From: Sarcophilus harrisii | Taxonomy: Eukaryota > Chordata > Mammalia > Dasyuromorphia > Dasyuridae | Assembly: GCF_902635505.1 (NCBI RefSeq) | Contig: NC_045432.1 | Location: forward strand, 7,127,275 to 7,191,274 | Direction: 5' to 3' | Length of the DNA stretch: 64,000 nucleotides | Part shown: piece by piece, positions 38,060 through 48,670 of the stretch | How the letters are laid out: every line of letters begins with the position of its first letter | Numbering within the stretch: the first letter of the stretch is position 1 | The notes under the pieces: model-generated | The model's input: only the letters and a program-made list of their open reading frames with translations | Database searches by the model: none | Told to the model about the DNA's origin: nothing | Made by a program: the position numbers and the translations under genes

Positions 38060-40480
38060 AAGTAAAACTATAATAATGGGGAAACTCAACCTTCCTCTAT
38101 CAGAATCAGACAAATCTAACCACAGAATAAACAAGAAAAAGTTATGAAAGTTAATAAAGCCCTATAAAAACTAGAAAAAGTTGGAATAAGGACAGAAAGG
38201 AATATATCTTTTTCCAAGCAGTACATGCCACCCATACAAAAATCAACTATATATCAGGGCATAAAAACCTTACAATCAAATGTAGCATTTACTATTTATA
38301 GAAATAGTAAATACTTTTTTTTAGACCACAAAGCAATGAAAATTATATTCACTAATGGGTCAAGAAAAGATACACTAAAAGCCAATTGGAAATTAAATGA
38401 TCTAATTAAAAAATTAGTGGGTCAAACAATGAGTCATAGAAACAATCCATAATTTCATCCAAGAAAATGACAAGAATGAGACAACATACCAAAACCAAAA
38501 CCTATGGAATTCAGCCAAACCATTAGGGAAATTAATATTTTAAATAGCCACAGGAATAAAATAGAAAAAGAAGATCAATGAATTGAACATGCAATTAAAA
38601 ACCAAGAAAAAAAATTTTAAAACTTCAATTAAATACCAAATTAGACCTTCTGAAACTCAAAGGAGAGATTAATAAAATTGAAACTAAACAAACTATTGAA
38701 CAAATTAACAAAACTAAGAGTTGGTTTATGAAAAAATAGATAAACCTTTGGTTTATTTGATCAGAAAAAAGAAAGAAAAAAATCAAATCACCAGCATTAA
38801 AAATAAAAAAAAAGTGTGGACTTGCCAATAGTGTAAAAGACATTAAAGCAATGATTGGAAGCTATTTTGTCCAATAGTATGGCAGCAAATCAACAATCTA
38901 ATCAACAAGCTAAATGGATTGATATTTACAAAAATATGAATTGCCCAGATTAATAGAAGAAATGAATTACTTAAATAGTGCCATTTTAGAAAAAGAAATT
39001 GATCAAGCCATTAATGAAATCCCTAAGAAGAAAAATCAGAGCCAGATGGATCCACAAGTAAATTCTACCAAGTATTTAAAGAATGATTAATTCCAATATT
39101 ATGTAAACTATTTGGAAAAATAAGTAAAGAATGAGTTCTGCCAAATTCCTTCTTTGATACAAATATAGCACTGATATCTAAACCAGGAAGAGCCAAAACA
39201 GAGAAAGAAAATTACAGACAAATCTTGCTAACAAATATTCATGCAAAAAATTTAAATAAAAATTAACAAAACAATCACAGCAACTTATCATCAGGATAAT
39301 AATCTATGATCAAGTGAGACTTAAACCAGGAATACAGGACTAATTCAATATCAGGAAAACTATTACTGTAATCAATCATATCACTAACAAAACCAATTGA
39401 ACTCATATGATAATCTCAATAGACGCAGAAATAGCTTTGGCAAAATATAGCACCCATTACCATTAAAAACACTAGAAAGCAAGGGACAAAGGAACTTTCC
39501 TTAAAGTATTAAGCAGTATCTATCTAAAATCAACAGCAAGCATTATTTGTAATAAAGGAAAATGGAGAAATTCCCAAAAAAGATCAAGGGTGAAACAAGG
39601 ATGCCCATTGTTCAACATTGTACTAGAAATGTTGACTTTAGAAATAAGAAAAGAAAAATAAATTAAAAGAATTAGAATAGACAATGAGGAAATACAATTA
39701 TCACTCTTTGCAAATCATATGATGATGTGCTAGAAAATCGTCTAAAAGCCTACTGGCAACAATTAACAACTTAGCAAAATTGCAGGATATAAAATAAACC
39801 CAAACAAATCATCAGCATTTCTATATATTACTGGCAAAGCCCATCAATAAGCGATAGAAAGATAAATTCCATTTAAAATAATTGTAGGCAAAATAAAATA
39901 CTTAGGCGTTTACCTGCCAAGCCAAATGCAAGAACAATATGAACAATAACAAATTACAAACACTTCTTGCACAAATAAGGTCAAATCTAAACAACTGGAA
40001 AAATGTCAAGTGCTCATAGATAGGTTGAGTTAATATAATAAATATGACAATTCTATCTAAATTGGTCTACTTGGTCAGTACCATGCCAATCAAACTGCCA
40101 AAAATCACTTTATAGAACTAGAAAATATAATAACAAAATTAATCTGGAAGAATAAAAGATCAAGAATATTAAGGAATTAATGAAAAAATACAAAGAATTG
40201 TGATTTAGCAGTACCAAATCTAAAGCTATATTATAAAGCAGCATAGAGATGTGGATCAGTAGAATAGATTAGATACACATGACATAGTAATCAAGGCACA
40301 TAGCAATCTAGTATGATAGCCTCAAATTCCAGCTTCTGGAATAAGAAACCAACATTTGGCAAAAATTGCTGGATAACTAGAAATGACAGGGTCTGAACTT
40401 AGACAAACTAACGTCCTACACCCTGTCACCAAAAATAAGGTCAGCCAGAAGACTTGGGAATAAAGGATGATATAAATTAG
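38060..40480 (+). mobile_element. old L1 ORF2 fragment, endonuclease end to C-terminal region
   Basis: Translated on the + strand with many interruptions, it follows L1 ORF2. The endonuclease C-terminal part lies around 38.09-38.40 kb (peptides like THTKINYISGHK and LDHKAMKI). A linker follows at 38.4-39.0 kb. The reverse transcriptase lies at about 39.0-39.9 kb, with VKQGCPLFNIVLEM at 39.59 kb and LSLFANHMMM near 39.71 kb, where active L1s have LSLFADDM; the second catalytic aspartate pair is therefore lost. The C-terminal region continues to 40.48 kb. Multiple stops and frameshifts show it is long dead. It stops abruptly before the GC-rich exon-0 block at 40.57 kb. Confidence 0.85.
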
Positions 40481-40565
40481 GAAAACAAGAGAGATAATTT
40501 ACCTATCAGATCTTTGAAGAAGGAGAAATTTATAACCAGCAATACTAGAGAATATCTGATTCCAC

Positions 40566-40780
40566 ACACAGTCCTGGGGTGAGGCCTCGGGCTGGGCTGC
40601 CTAGTCCTGCCCGTGCCCAGCCTGGGCTCCAGCTGGCCAGTCCTCGCTCCAGCCCGAGCTAGGGACCAGGCAGCGGCAGCGCCGCGGTGTCTGTGCCACC
40701 TGAGAGGGTGAGTGCCCGCTCGCTCCCAGCTCCCGGGGCCCGCGACTGGCTCCCAGAGCCTTGTTCCACAGCCCCCAGCT
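40566..40780 (+). other. exon-0 block, copy 2, with donor-like site
   Basis: A GC-rich segment matching the inverted copy at 29.54-29.77 kb. It contains AGCTAGGGACCAGGCAGCGG, a CpG-containing GCAGCGCCGCGGTG, and GCCACCTGAGAGG immediately followed by GTGAGTG (exon end at 40,707). The donor context and the matching copy suggest an untranslated or first exon. The left border coincides with the abrupt change from AT-rich L1 sequence. Confidence 0.5.
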
Positions 40781-42090
40781 TCCTCCATCCCAGCCAGAAG
40801 GGGAGAGGTACTTGGGCTTGGGGATGTGGCTGTATCACGGCCTGATTTGCTGTGGGAAACCCTGGTGTGGACTCACTGCCCTCCCCCTCCCCCTTCACAG
40901 GAACGGGGGAGACCCCGGGCTTGCACCACTTGGAGGTGTCGCTGAACTGCAAGGTTTGTGGTAGGTGCCCTTGTTCCAGAGTTCCTGCCCTCAGTTTCCA
41001 CCTCACCAGAGATTGGGGGGGTACCTTTGGTGGACAGACCAGGGGATGGGGCCAATCCAAGGCTCATTTGGGGGTGAAGCCCCTGGTTTGACACACTGAC
41101 CCCCACTTTGTCCTTCACAGAGATGGAAGAGAGGCCTCTGAGGTGCAGGATGTTGGAATGTGGCTAACCCAAAGGCTCGTGTGAGGGGGAGCCCCGTTGT
41201 CGCTCACAGAAGCCAGTGTTCTCTTTCCCCGAGGTGGGAAGGAGACCACTGGGTTCAGAATGGGGGGGCTGTGGCTGAAGCAAGGGTTCTTGGGGGATGG
41301 GAAGCCCTGAGCTAGACTCACTTCCTGCCACTTTGTCCTTCACAGAGATGAAGGGAGGACCCCGGAGATGCTGAACTTGGAGATGTTGCTACCCTAAGGG
41401 CTGATTTGGGGTAGGTACCTTTGGTCTCCTCCTTTACAGAAATGGGGGAAGCCCCCTGAGGTACAGAACTTGGGGATGTGGCTAGTCAAGGGCTCTTTTG
41501 GGTATGATGCTTCTTCCTTCATAGCCATGTGGGGGAACCTTGGGGTACTGACCTTGCGGTTGTTGCTAATCTGAGGCCTAAATTGGGCTGGTAAATCCTG
41601 GCCCATCACAGACCCCAGCTTCATCTTTTATGGGGGGAGACATCGAGGTCCGGAACTTGGAGATGTAGATGTAACAAGACCTGATTTGGGGTGGGAAACC
41701 CAAGTCTATATTCACTGCTCCCTCCCTCCCCTTCACAGGAATGGCGGGGAGACCCCAGGAGTGCAGAACTTGGAGATTTTGCTCATCTAAGGGCTGATCT
41801 GTGGTGGGTACCTTTGTTCTAGACTTACCAAGCCCAGTTTCCATCTTACCAGAGATTGGGGGGAATATGCTTGAGTTTCAGAACTAGGGGATGTGGCTAA
41901 TCCAAGGGTTTCTTTGGCGTGGGAAACCCTGACATAGACTCACTACCCCCCACTTTGTATTCACAGAAGGTGAAGGTGGGAAGATCCCCGGCGTGCACAA
42001 CTTGGAGATGCGGCCATCAGTAACGAGTCAGCCAAATCATCCCTAGGTTCCACAACCCAGGGGTCTCTCTGGACTCCATATGAAGGAGGA
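40781..42090 (+). repeat. 112-bp minisatellite, block A
   Basis: About eleven diverged units with the order GGGGAGACCCC, TGGGGTGCAGAACTTGG, GGATGTGGCTGGGACAAGG, GCTCATTTGGGGTGGGAAGC, CCTGGTCTAGACTCACTG, CCCCCAGCTTCCTCCTTCAC, AGAGATG. Each unit carries a pyrimidine tract ending in CACAG. Units here are more diverged than at 43.4-45.2 kb. Since 112 is not a multiple of three, open frames shift from unit to unit and are not genes. Confidence 0.9.
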
Positions 42091-42094
42091 AACT

Positions 42095-43408
42095 GCTTTT
42101 ATGCAAACAAAGCCAAAGCAGACAAGATTAGAAGGGAAACAATAAACTGGAAAAACGGTTTTACATTCAAGGGTTCTTTTAAAGGCCTCATTTCTAACAT
42201 ATACAGATGACAGACTCAAATTTATAAGAATTCGAGCCGTTCTCCAATTGATAAATGGTTAGAGGATATGAATAGGCCATTTTCAAGTGAAGAAATTGAA
42301 ACCATTTCTAGTTATAGAAAAAGATGCTCTAAATCACAATTGATTAAAGAAATACAAATTAAGACAACTCTGAGGTACCACCACACGCCTCTCACATTGG
42401 CTAAGAAATGATAGGGAACGATAATGACGAATGTTGGAGGGGATGTGGGAAGACTGGGACACTGATATTGTTCGTGGAGTTGTGACCTGATCTAACCCCT
42501 CCGGAGAGACATTTGGAACTGGGCCCAAAGGGCTATCAAACTCTGCATACCCTTTGAGCCGGCGGTGTTTCTACTGGGCTTATACTCTAAAGGGATCATA
42601 AAGGAGGGAAGGGGGTGCGTATGTTCAAAAATATTCTGGGCAGTCCTTTTCGTAGTGGCTAGAAACCGCTCATCAGTTGGGGATGTGCCTAGGAAACGAG
42701 CTGATTCGGGGTGTAAAGCCAGGCCTGGCCTAGAGTCACTGCCCCAGCTTCCTCCTCCACAGACATGATGGGCAAACCCCTAGGGTGTGGAATGTGGGGA
42801 TAAAACCTATCCTAAGGCTTATTTGGGGTGAAAAACCCTTGTCCAGTTGAAAGGCTGAGTTATGGTATAAATGTTATAGAATATTATTGTTTCAACAGGA
42901 GGACTTCAGAGAGGCCTGGAGAGACTTACAGGAACTGATGCTGAGTGAAATGAGCAGGGCCAGGAGATCGTCATACACGGCAACAATAACACTGTATGAG
43001 GATCATTCTGATGGACATGGCCCTCCAACAATGAGAGGATCCAAATCACTTCCAATGATCTTGTGATGAAGAGAGAGCCATCCACACGCAGAGAGAGCAC
43101 TGTGGGAAATGAGGGGGGTTCACAATATACCATTTTCACTCTTTTTGATGCTGTTTGCTTGCGTTTTGTTTTCCTTCCCATTTTCTTCCTTCTTGATCTC
43201 ATTTTTCTTATGCAGCACGATATTTGTGGAAATATGGACAGAAAAATAACCTATGTTTAACGTGTATCAGATTACTTGCCTGCCACCTAAGGGAGGGGGT
43301 GGGGAAAATGGAGGAAACACATTTGGAACACAAGGTTTTACAAGGGTGAATGTTGAAAATTGTCCACAGATATATTTTGAAAATAAGAACACTCATTTAA
43401 AAAAGAGA
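42095..43408 (+). mobile_element. L1 3' end inside the minisatellite, with minisatellite sequence inside it
   Basis: The sequence follows the L1 ORF2 C-terminal end (GCAGACAAGATTAGAAGGGA, CTCCAATTGATAAATGGTTA, CAAATTAAGACAACTCTGAG, ATGTTGGAGGGGATGTGGGA) and then the 3' UTR (GGCCTGGAGAGACTTACAGG, ATGCTGAGTGAAATGAGCAG). It ends in an A-rich tail near 43.4 kb. Between about 42,680 and 42,855 the L1 sequence is replaced by roughly one and a half minisatellite units. It is bordered on both sides by minisatellite blocks A and B. Confidence 0.8.
42680..42855 (+). repeat. minisatellite segment embedded in the L1
   Basis: The string GGGGATGTGCCTAGGAAACG through CCCCAGCTTCCTCCTCCACA and on to AAAAACCCTTGTCCAGT follows the 112-bp unit order for about 1.6 units. 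L1 3' UTR sequence flanks it on both sides. The left junction falls at CAGTTGGGGAT, a string close to both the L1 (CAATTGGGGAATGGCTG in related copies) and the minisatellite (CTTGGGGATGTGGCTG). Confidence 0.7.
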
Positions 43409-43409
43409 C

Positions 43410-45216
43410 GGGGAGGAGACCCCTGCGTGGCAGAACTTGAAGAAGTGGCTGGGATAAGAGCTGCTTTGGGGGTGGGAAACCCTTTTGAAGATCCACTGTC
43501 CCCAGGTTCCTCCTTCACACAGACGGGGGAGACCCCTAGCATGCTGAACTTTGGGATGTGGCTGGGACAAGGACTAATTTGGGGAGGGAAGCCCCATTCT
43601 AGACTCACTGCCCCCAGCTTGTTCCTTCATAGAGTTGGGGGGGGGAGAATCCTGGGGTTTAGAACTTGGGAATTTGGCCAGGACAAGGGCTGATTTGCGG
43701 GGGAGACCCTTGCTAAGATTCATTGCAACCAGCTTCCTGCTTCACAGAGATGGGGAGGGAGACCCTTGGGGATCGGAATTTGTGGATGTGACTAATCCAA
43801 GAACTCATTTAGGCTGGAACCCCTTGTCCAGACCCTCTGCACCTGGCTTCCTCCTTCACAGACATGGGGGGGGGAGACCCCGGGGGTGCCAGCTTGAGAA
43901 TGGGCCTTAGACAAATGCTGATTTGAGGTGGGAGGCCATTTAGAACCTTCATTGCCCCAGCTTCCTGCTTCACAAAGATAAGGGGAGACCCCTGGGGTGC
44001 AGAACACAGGGATGTGGCTGGGACAAGGCTTCATTTGGGGTGGGAAGCCCCGGTCTACAATCACTGGTCCAAGCTTTCTCCCTCACAGGGATGGTGGGGC
44101 GGGGGGGGGGATCCCTGGAGTGCGGAACTTGGGACTGTTGCTGGGAACAAGGGTGGATTTGGGGTGGGAAGGCTTGGTCTAGATTCACTGCCCCCAACTT
44201 CCTCCTTCACAAAGATGTGGGGGAGACCCTTGGAGTATAGACCTTGGGAATGTGGCTAATGCAAGGGCTCATTGGAGGTGGGAAACCCTGATACCAACTC
44301 AATGCCCCCAGCTTCCTCCTTCACAGGCAAAGGGGGGGGCCCCTGCGGTGGTAAATGGGGGGATGTGGCTGGGACAAGGGCTCATTTGAGGAGGGAAGCC
44401 CTAATACCAACTCAGTGCCATCACCTTCTGCCTTCATAGTGATAGGGGGAGAGCCCTGGGGTGCAGAACTGGGAGAAGTGGCTAATCCAAGGGCTCATTT
44501 GGGGCGAGAAGCCCTGATCTATACTCACTGCCCTCACCATCCTCCTCCACACAGAGATGGGAGCAGAATCCTGGGCCACAGAATTTGGGAATATGGTAAA
44601 TCCAAGAGTTAATTGGGGTGGGAAGCCGGGGTCTAGACTCACTGCCCCCAACGTTCTCCTTCACAGAGATGGGGGAAACCCCAGGGAACAGGAACTTGGG
44701 GAAATCGCCAATCCTGGTGCTCATTTGGGGTATGAAAGCCTCGTCCAGACTCGTTGCCCCCACCTTCCTCCTTCATAGTGATGGGGGGGGGGGGAGGCCT
44801 GAGGAGTGCAAAACTTGGAGATGTCATTAATACAACAGATGATTTTAGGTAGTTGGCCCTTTTATATGTGACTAACTCAAGGGTTCATTTGGAGAGGGAA
44901 GCCCTGCTCTAGGCTCACTGCCCCCACACAGACCCTTCACAGAGATGGGGGAAGACCCCTGGGGTGCAGAACTGGAGAAGTGGCTGGGACAAGGGCTCAT
45001 TTGAGGTGGGAAGCCCTGATCGAGACTCGCTGCCCCAGCTTCTTCGTTTCCAGAGATGGGGGGAAGACCCCTGGGGTGCAGAACTTTGGATGTGGCTGGG
45101 ACAAGAATTGCCTTGGGCTGTGAAGCCCTGGTCTAGATTCACTGCTCCCAGCTGCCTCCATCATAGACATGGGGAGGGCGGGAATCCATGAGGTGCAGAA
45201 TATGGGGATGCGGCTA
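43410..45216 (+). repeat. 112-bp minisatellite, block B (best preserved)
   Basis: About sixteen units, the most regular copies of the family in the window. The unit is as described for block A. Each unit has CTTCCTCCTTCACAG, a good match to a mammalian 3' splice site, followed by AGATGGGGG. The reading frames that run through two or three units encode repeated SFTEMG or LLHRDG peptides and break because the unit is not a multiple of three. Confidence 0.93.
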
Positions 45217-45811
45217 TGTGGGAAAGGTGAAGAACTTACAGATCAAGCACAAATTGATCAGTGACTTAGCGAAATTAACTGAAGCCTTAAGGCTCAGCCT
45301 CGGCTTCCCCAGAGTCACATGAGTTTAAATAAGGCCTGGGCTACATTGCCTGGTCCAAAGAAGGGATCACGTGGCTGCAGAAGCTCATCTACTGCATCCC
45401 GCTGACCAAATAGGGGGATACAGACTTCCGGGACCAATCACACCATATCAAGGGTGGCATTTGGGGGGTTCTTTGTCTGAAATGTACAAAAACTTGACCA
45501 CTCTGGAGGGAGTGGCCCTCCTGCCGCCAGCTTCGTTTGCCAGTCTAGCTTTCTGGGTTTCTAAATTCCTTTGTGAAGGGCCTCTTTGCCACCAGAAGGG
45601 GGTCCGCACAAGTCCCTACCCTGCACCGATCCTAAAAGGGATTTAGGGGAGCCAAACCTCTTCATTTGGTTCCCTGAACCCCAGACTTGCCACTGACCTC
45701 ATCATTTAACTCTCTGACCACCAGGAACCCTAATAGCATCATTTTGGTTCCCTGAATCTAACTTCATCATTCGGTTCCCTGACCAGGAACCCCAAAATCT
45801 AGATCTCATCA
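45217..45811 (+). mobile_element. probable solo LTR (endogenous retrovirus fossil)
   Basis: A non-minisatellite segment that begins TGTGGGAAAGG and ends CTCATCA, sitting inside the minisatellite. Its right half carries a short internal repetition of TTCATTTGGTTCCCTGA-like strings (four times) of the kind seen near the end of some class I-like LTRs. No internal viral region is present, so at most a solo LTR. The family and age are uncertain; divergence within the internal repeats suggests it is not recent. Confidence 0.45.
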
Positions 45812-46440
45812 GGAGGAAGATGCCTGGGGTAGAGAATTTGGTGATGTGGCTGGGAAAAGAACTCATTTTGGGGTGTGAAGCCTTGGTCTAGACCAGGGGT
45901 CCTCAAACTTTTTCAATAGGGGGCCGGTTCCCTGTCCCTCAGACTGTTGGAGGCCGGACTAGAGTAAAAACAAAACTTTTGTTTTCATGGGCCTTTAAAT
46001 CAAGAAACTTCATGGCCCTGGGGGAGGGGGATAAACGTCCTCAGCTGTCGCATCTGGCCCGCGGGCCGTAGTTTGAGGCCCCCTGGTCTAGACTAACTGT
46101 TCATAGCTTCTTCCTTCACAGGGGGGGAGGGGGAAACCCCTGGGGTGTGGAACGAGGGGATGTAGCTGTGACAAGGGTTCATTTGGGGTGGGAAGCCCTG
46201 ATGTAGTCACTTCCCCAGCTTCCCCCTTCACAGGTAATGGGGTGGATATCCTTTGAGTACCGAACATGGGAATGTGGCTGGGACAAGATCTGATCTGGGC
46301 TGCCCCCAGCTTCCTCCTTGGCAGAGGTCGGGAGAGAACCCTGGGATACAGAACTCAGAAGTGGCTACTCAAATGGCTGGTTTCGGTTAGATGCCCCTAC
46401 TCGGGACTCCCTACCCCTCCCTTCCTCCTTCACAGAGATG
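45812..46440 (+). repeat. 112-bp minisatellite, block C (split by a hAT element)
   Basis: About four units in the same orientation as blocks A and B. One unit is interrupted by the hAT element at 45,894-46,085, and minisatellite sequence continues after it. The last unit fades into the alpha block near 46.44 kb. Confidence 0.85.
45894..46085 (+). mobile_element. non-autonomous hAT transposon, OposCharlie1 (OC1) type
   Basis: A 192-bp element with terminal inverted repeats CAGGGGTCCTCAAACT and, at the other end, AGTTTGAGGCCCCCTG (15 of 16 positions paired). It is flanked on both sides by GTCTAGAC, a perfect 8-bp target site duplication, the hallmark of hAT insertion. Internal strings such as CAGACTGTTGGAGGCCGGAC and CATCTGGCCCGCGGGCCGTA match what I recall of OC1, described in opossum and Tasmanian devil. 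It encodes no transposase. The target is the GTCTAGAC of a minisatellite unit, so it inserted after that unit existed. Confidence 0.9.
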
Positions 46441-47054
46441 GGAAGAATATGGGCTGTGGGCATGAGAATATTGGCAGGAAGCCTTGAGGCTCCCCTGCCC
46501 ACTTTTCTGGCTCCACTGGGGCTGCAGTTTCCCAGCAGCCTCCAGGGGCTGCCCTCCCAGGGCACTCCCAAGTGAGGAGGTGTGAGAGACTGGGGCAAGA
46601 TAGGAGCAGAATCCATTGTCCCAAAGTTGCCCTGGGCAGTGTCTGAACCCGGCGAGGAGATGGGAGGCCCCCAGAGGCCAGTGGCAGGTGGAGACACAGG
46701 AAGGAGGAGGGTTGAGGGCACTCTAGCTGAGCCAGGCTTCCTGGGAGTGCAGAGGGGCCAGATGCAACTCTGGCCATCCTGGCTGGTAAGCAGGGACCCC
46801 CAGCCAAGCCCACTACAGACCCCAGCAGGCCACAGGAGATATTCCTTTGACATAGGAGGGTGTGTGGGCTGAGGAGCAAGACATCTCACCCCCTCCCACT
46901 TCAGTGCCCTTGCATCGAGGGTTAGGAATGTCCAAAGCAAGCTGGACTTGGGCTGGAAATTCGAAGTCTGCTGTGATCAAGCCTTCCTGTTGTGTGTGTG
47001 TGTGCTGGGGGGAACTGAGGCCTACAGGATCAGGTAGTGTGTGTCTCCCAGCAG

Positions 47055-47100
47055 GCTGTGGGGAGTCACAGGGTCAGGAGGCATGGAAGGGCCCGCTCTG
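47055..47100 (+). other. alpha exon 1 equivalent (copy 2)
   Basis: Between an acceptor-like TCTCCCAGCAG and a donor CTCTG/GTGAGTT lies a 46-nt segment whose 3' part aligns with the 3' end of the 99-nt candidate in copy 1. In copy 3 (near 62,630) the donor is kept but the acceptor reads GCGAG, so the exon is not uniformly preserved. Coding value is unclear. Confidence 0.3.
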
Positions 47101-47307
47101 GTGAGTTCATCTGGGCCCAGGCCGGGTGGGCTGCGTGGGCAGAGGCGGACCACCCTGCCCGGGAGGAAGCCCCTCTCCCATCTCTGGGCATTGTAGCCTC
47201 CCCTCCCCAGGGCCCAGGCTCTCTGCAGGGAGGGTCTGGCCTGGGACCCCAGGCCAAGGGCAGGCATTTGAACTCCCCAGATGCCCTGGTGGGGCTATGC
47301 ACCCCAG

Positions 47308-47406
47308 GAGCCTCCAGTGCGGTTGTGCAGCAAGATCCCTAATGGCAGCTCCAGAGGCGTCAGCCTGAATCCTCCACTTGAGACCAACTGCCGTTCTCAT
47401 CCCCAG
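47308..47406 (+). other. alpha exon 2 equivalent (copy 2)
   Basis: A 99-nt segment between ACCCCAG and CCCCAG/GTGCC that aligns with the 101-nt candidates of copies 1 and 3. The splice borders are kept, but the length differs by two, and the frame preferred in copy 1 meets a stop here. Only the frame reading EPPVRLCSKIPNGSS is open throughout. Either this copy is a decaying exon or the segment is non-coding in all copies. Confidence 0.35.
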
Positions 47407-47499
47407 GTGCCAGGAGGCGGGCGGGCGCCCCCTCCCAAGCCTAGAGACCCTATTTAAGCCTGAAAGCCCGCCTCATGGCCTTCTCAGCCTGGCTGTTTC

Positions 47500-48670
47500 T
47501 CCCCCACACACGCCATTTGTCAATATATATATATATATATAGTTTCAGAAACAAAGACACACACAAACACCGGGATATTTTACACAACATATAAACATCA
47601 TATAAGCACCACCCATCCATATGTGCACATGCCACCTAAATGCAGCCCTACTCCACACAAAGCAACACACGTTGTGGCACAGAGCCCACGGGCTGTCACG
47701 GACATGTGCTCACATGTGGCAAAAGTCCAGATCCTGTACCTGCCCAGCCAGCGTCTGCTGCCAGGCACTGCGTCATCACGCAGGGGCGGACACAGAAACA
47801 AACCACACTCACCGTGCCGGTGCATACACACACTCGTCAAATACAGACTCACACGACAGACCCAGAAACTGAGTGCATGCACCTCCTGAGGCTCGGCCCC
47901 AGGGGCTTGGAAATATGCACGGTTCTACAGAGCTTGCCCACATACATCCTAAAATCTCTCACAAAATGGTGCCTCAGAAATAAACCTAAGTTTGAAATAA
48001 GAGTGACATTCATACACCACAGACGCACCATCTCACGTCCACGCCCAACTCCCGGGCACACATGAGTCTGCTACACACAAGTCAGGCTCACAGCACACAT
48101 GCAGGCACACACACACACACTAACAGACTGCACATACTACACAAAAGCCTCACACACATCACACAATGATAAACACACAATATACACATGCAACAAATGC
48201 ACTATTGCCAACATGCCCACACATCCCACACTGGCACACCCACACAAATAAAACACACAAATCAGGATCAAACACATAAATACACTCTGTACACACACCT
48301 GGAAATTACACACAATTTACTCATCCTCCAAATACTACCATGTGTTACACTCACACAATCCCACTTTGAATTCACACACACACACCTTATATACGGAACA
48401 GATGGCATTGCAAATGCATGTGTACATATACATAAAACATGGAGAGCACAATCATCATACAAATAGACACATGAAGCTCATACATGTCACACACAAATAT
48501 CTACACATATGTGTACCACATGTGAACAGCTCCCATAACACAAATAGACATGTGCTACCCACACTGATCCATATATCCCAGGTGCTATACATGTATACAC
48601 AATTGCATATGCTGGCTATACTATAGATGCATAAATACCCATATCACACAAACCAAAAAATGAAATACAG
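47500..48670. repeat. CA-rich degenerate microsatellite tract with (TA)n
   Basis: A TA microsatellite lies at 47,523-47,541. From there to about 48.67 kb the + strand is rich in interrupted CA dinucleotides (ACACACATCACACAATG, GGCACACACACACAC). It is equivalent in position to the tract after alpha copy 3. No gene is seen. Confidence 0.8.

Larger units (their letters stand above)
46470..47480 (+). other. alpha block, copy 2 (segmental duplicate)
   Basis: It matches 61.99-63.08 kb over its length. Landmarks are GAGGCTCCCCTGCCC, TCCATTGTCCCAAAG, GTGTCTGAACCCG, GGCCAGTGGCAGGTGGAG, AAAGCAAGCTGGACTT, a short GT run, and the exon-like segments listed separately. It also matches the inverted copy at 28.9-29.5 kb. 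The two direct copies each follow a minisatellite block and precede a CA-rich tract. Confidence 0.8.

Noticed and set aside
47560-48660. Overlapping frames rich in His, Thr and Cys
   Set aside because: They are translations of CA-rich degenerate microsatellite sequence.
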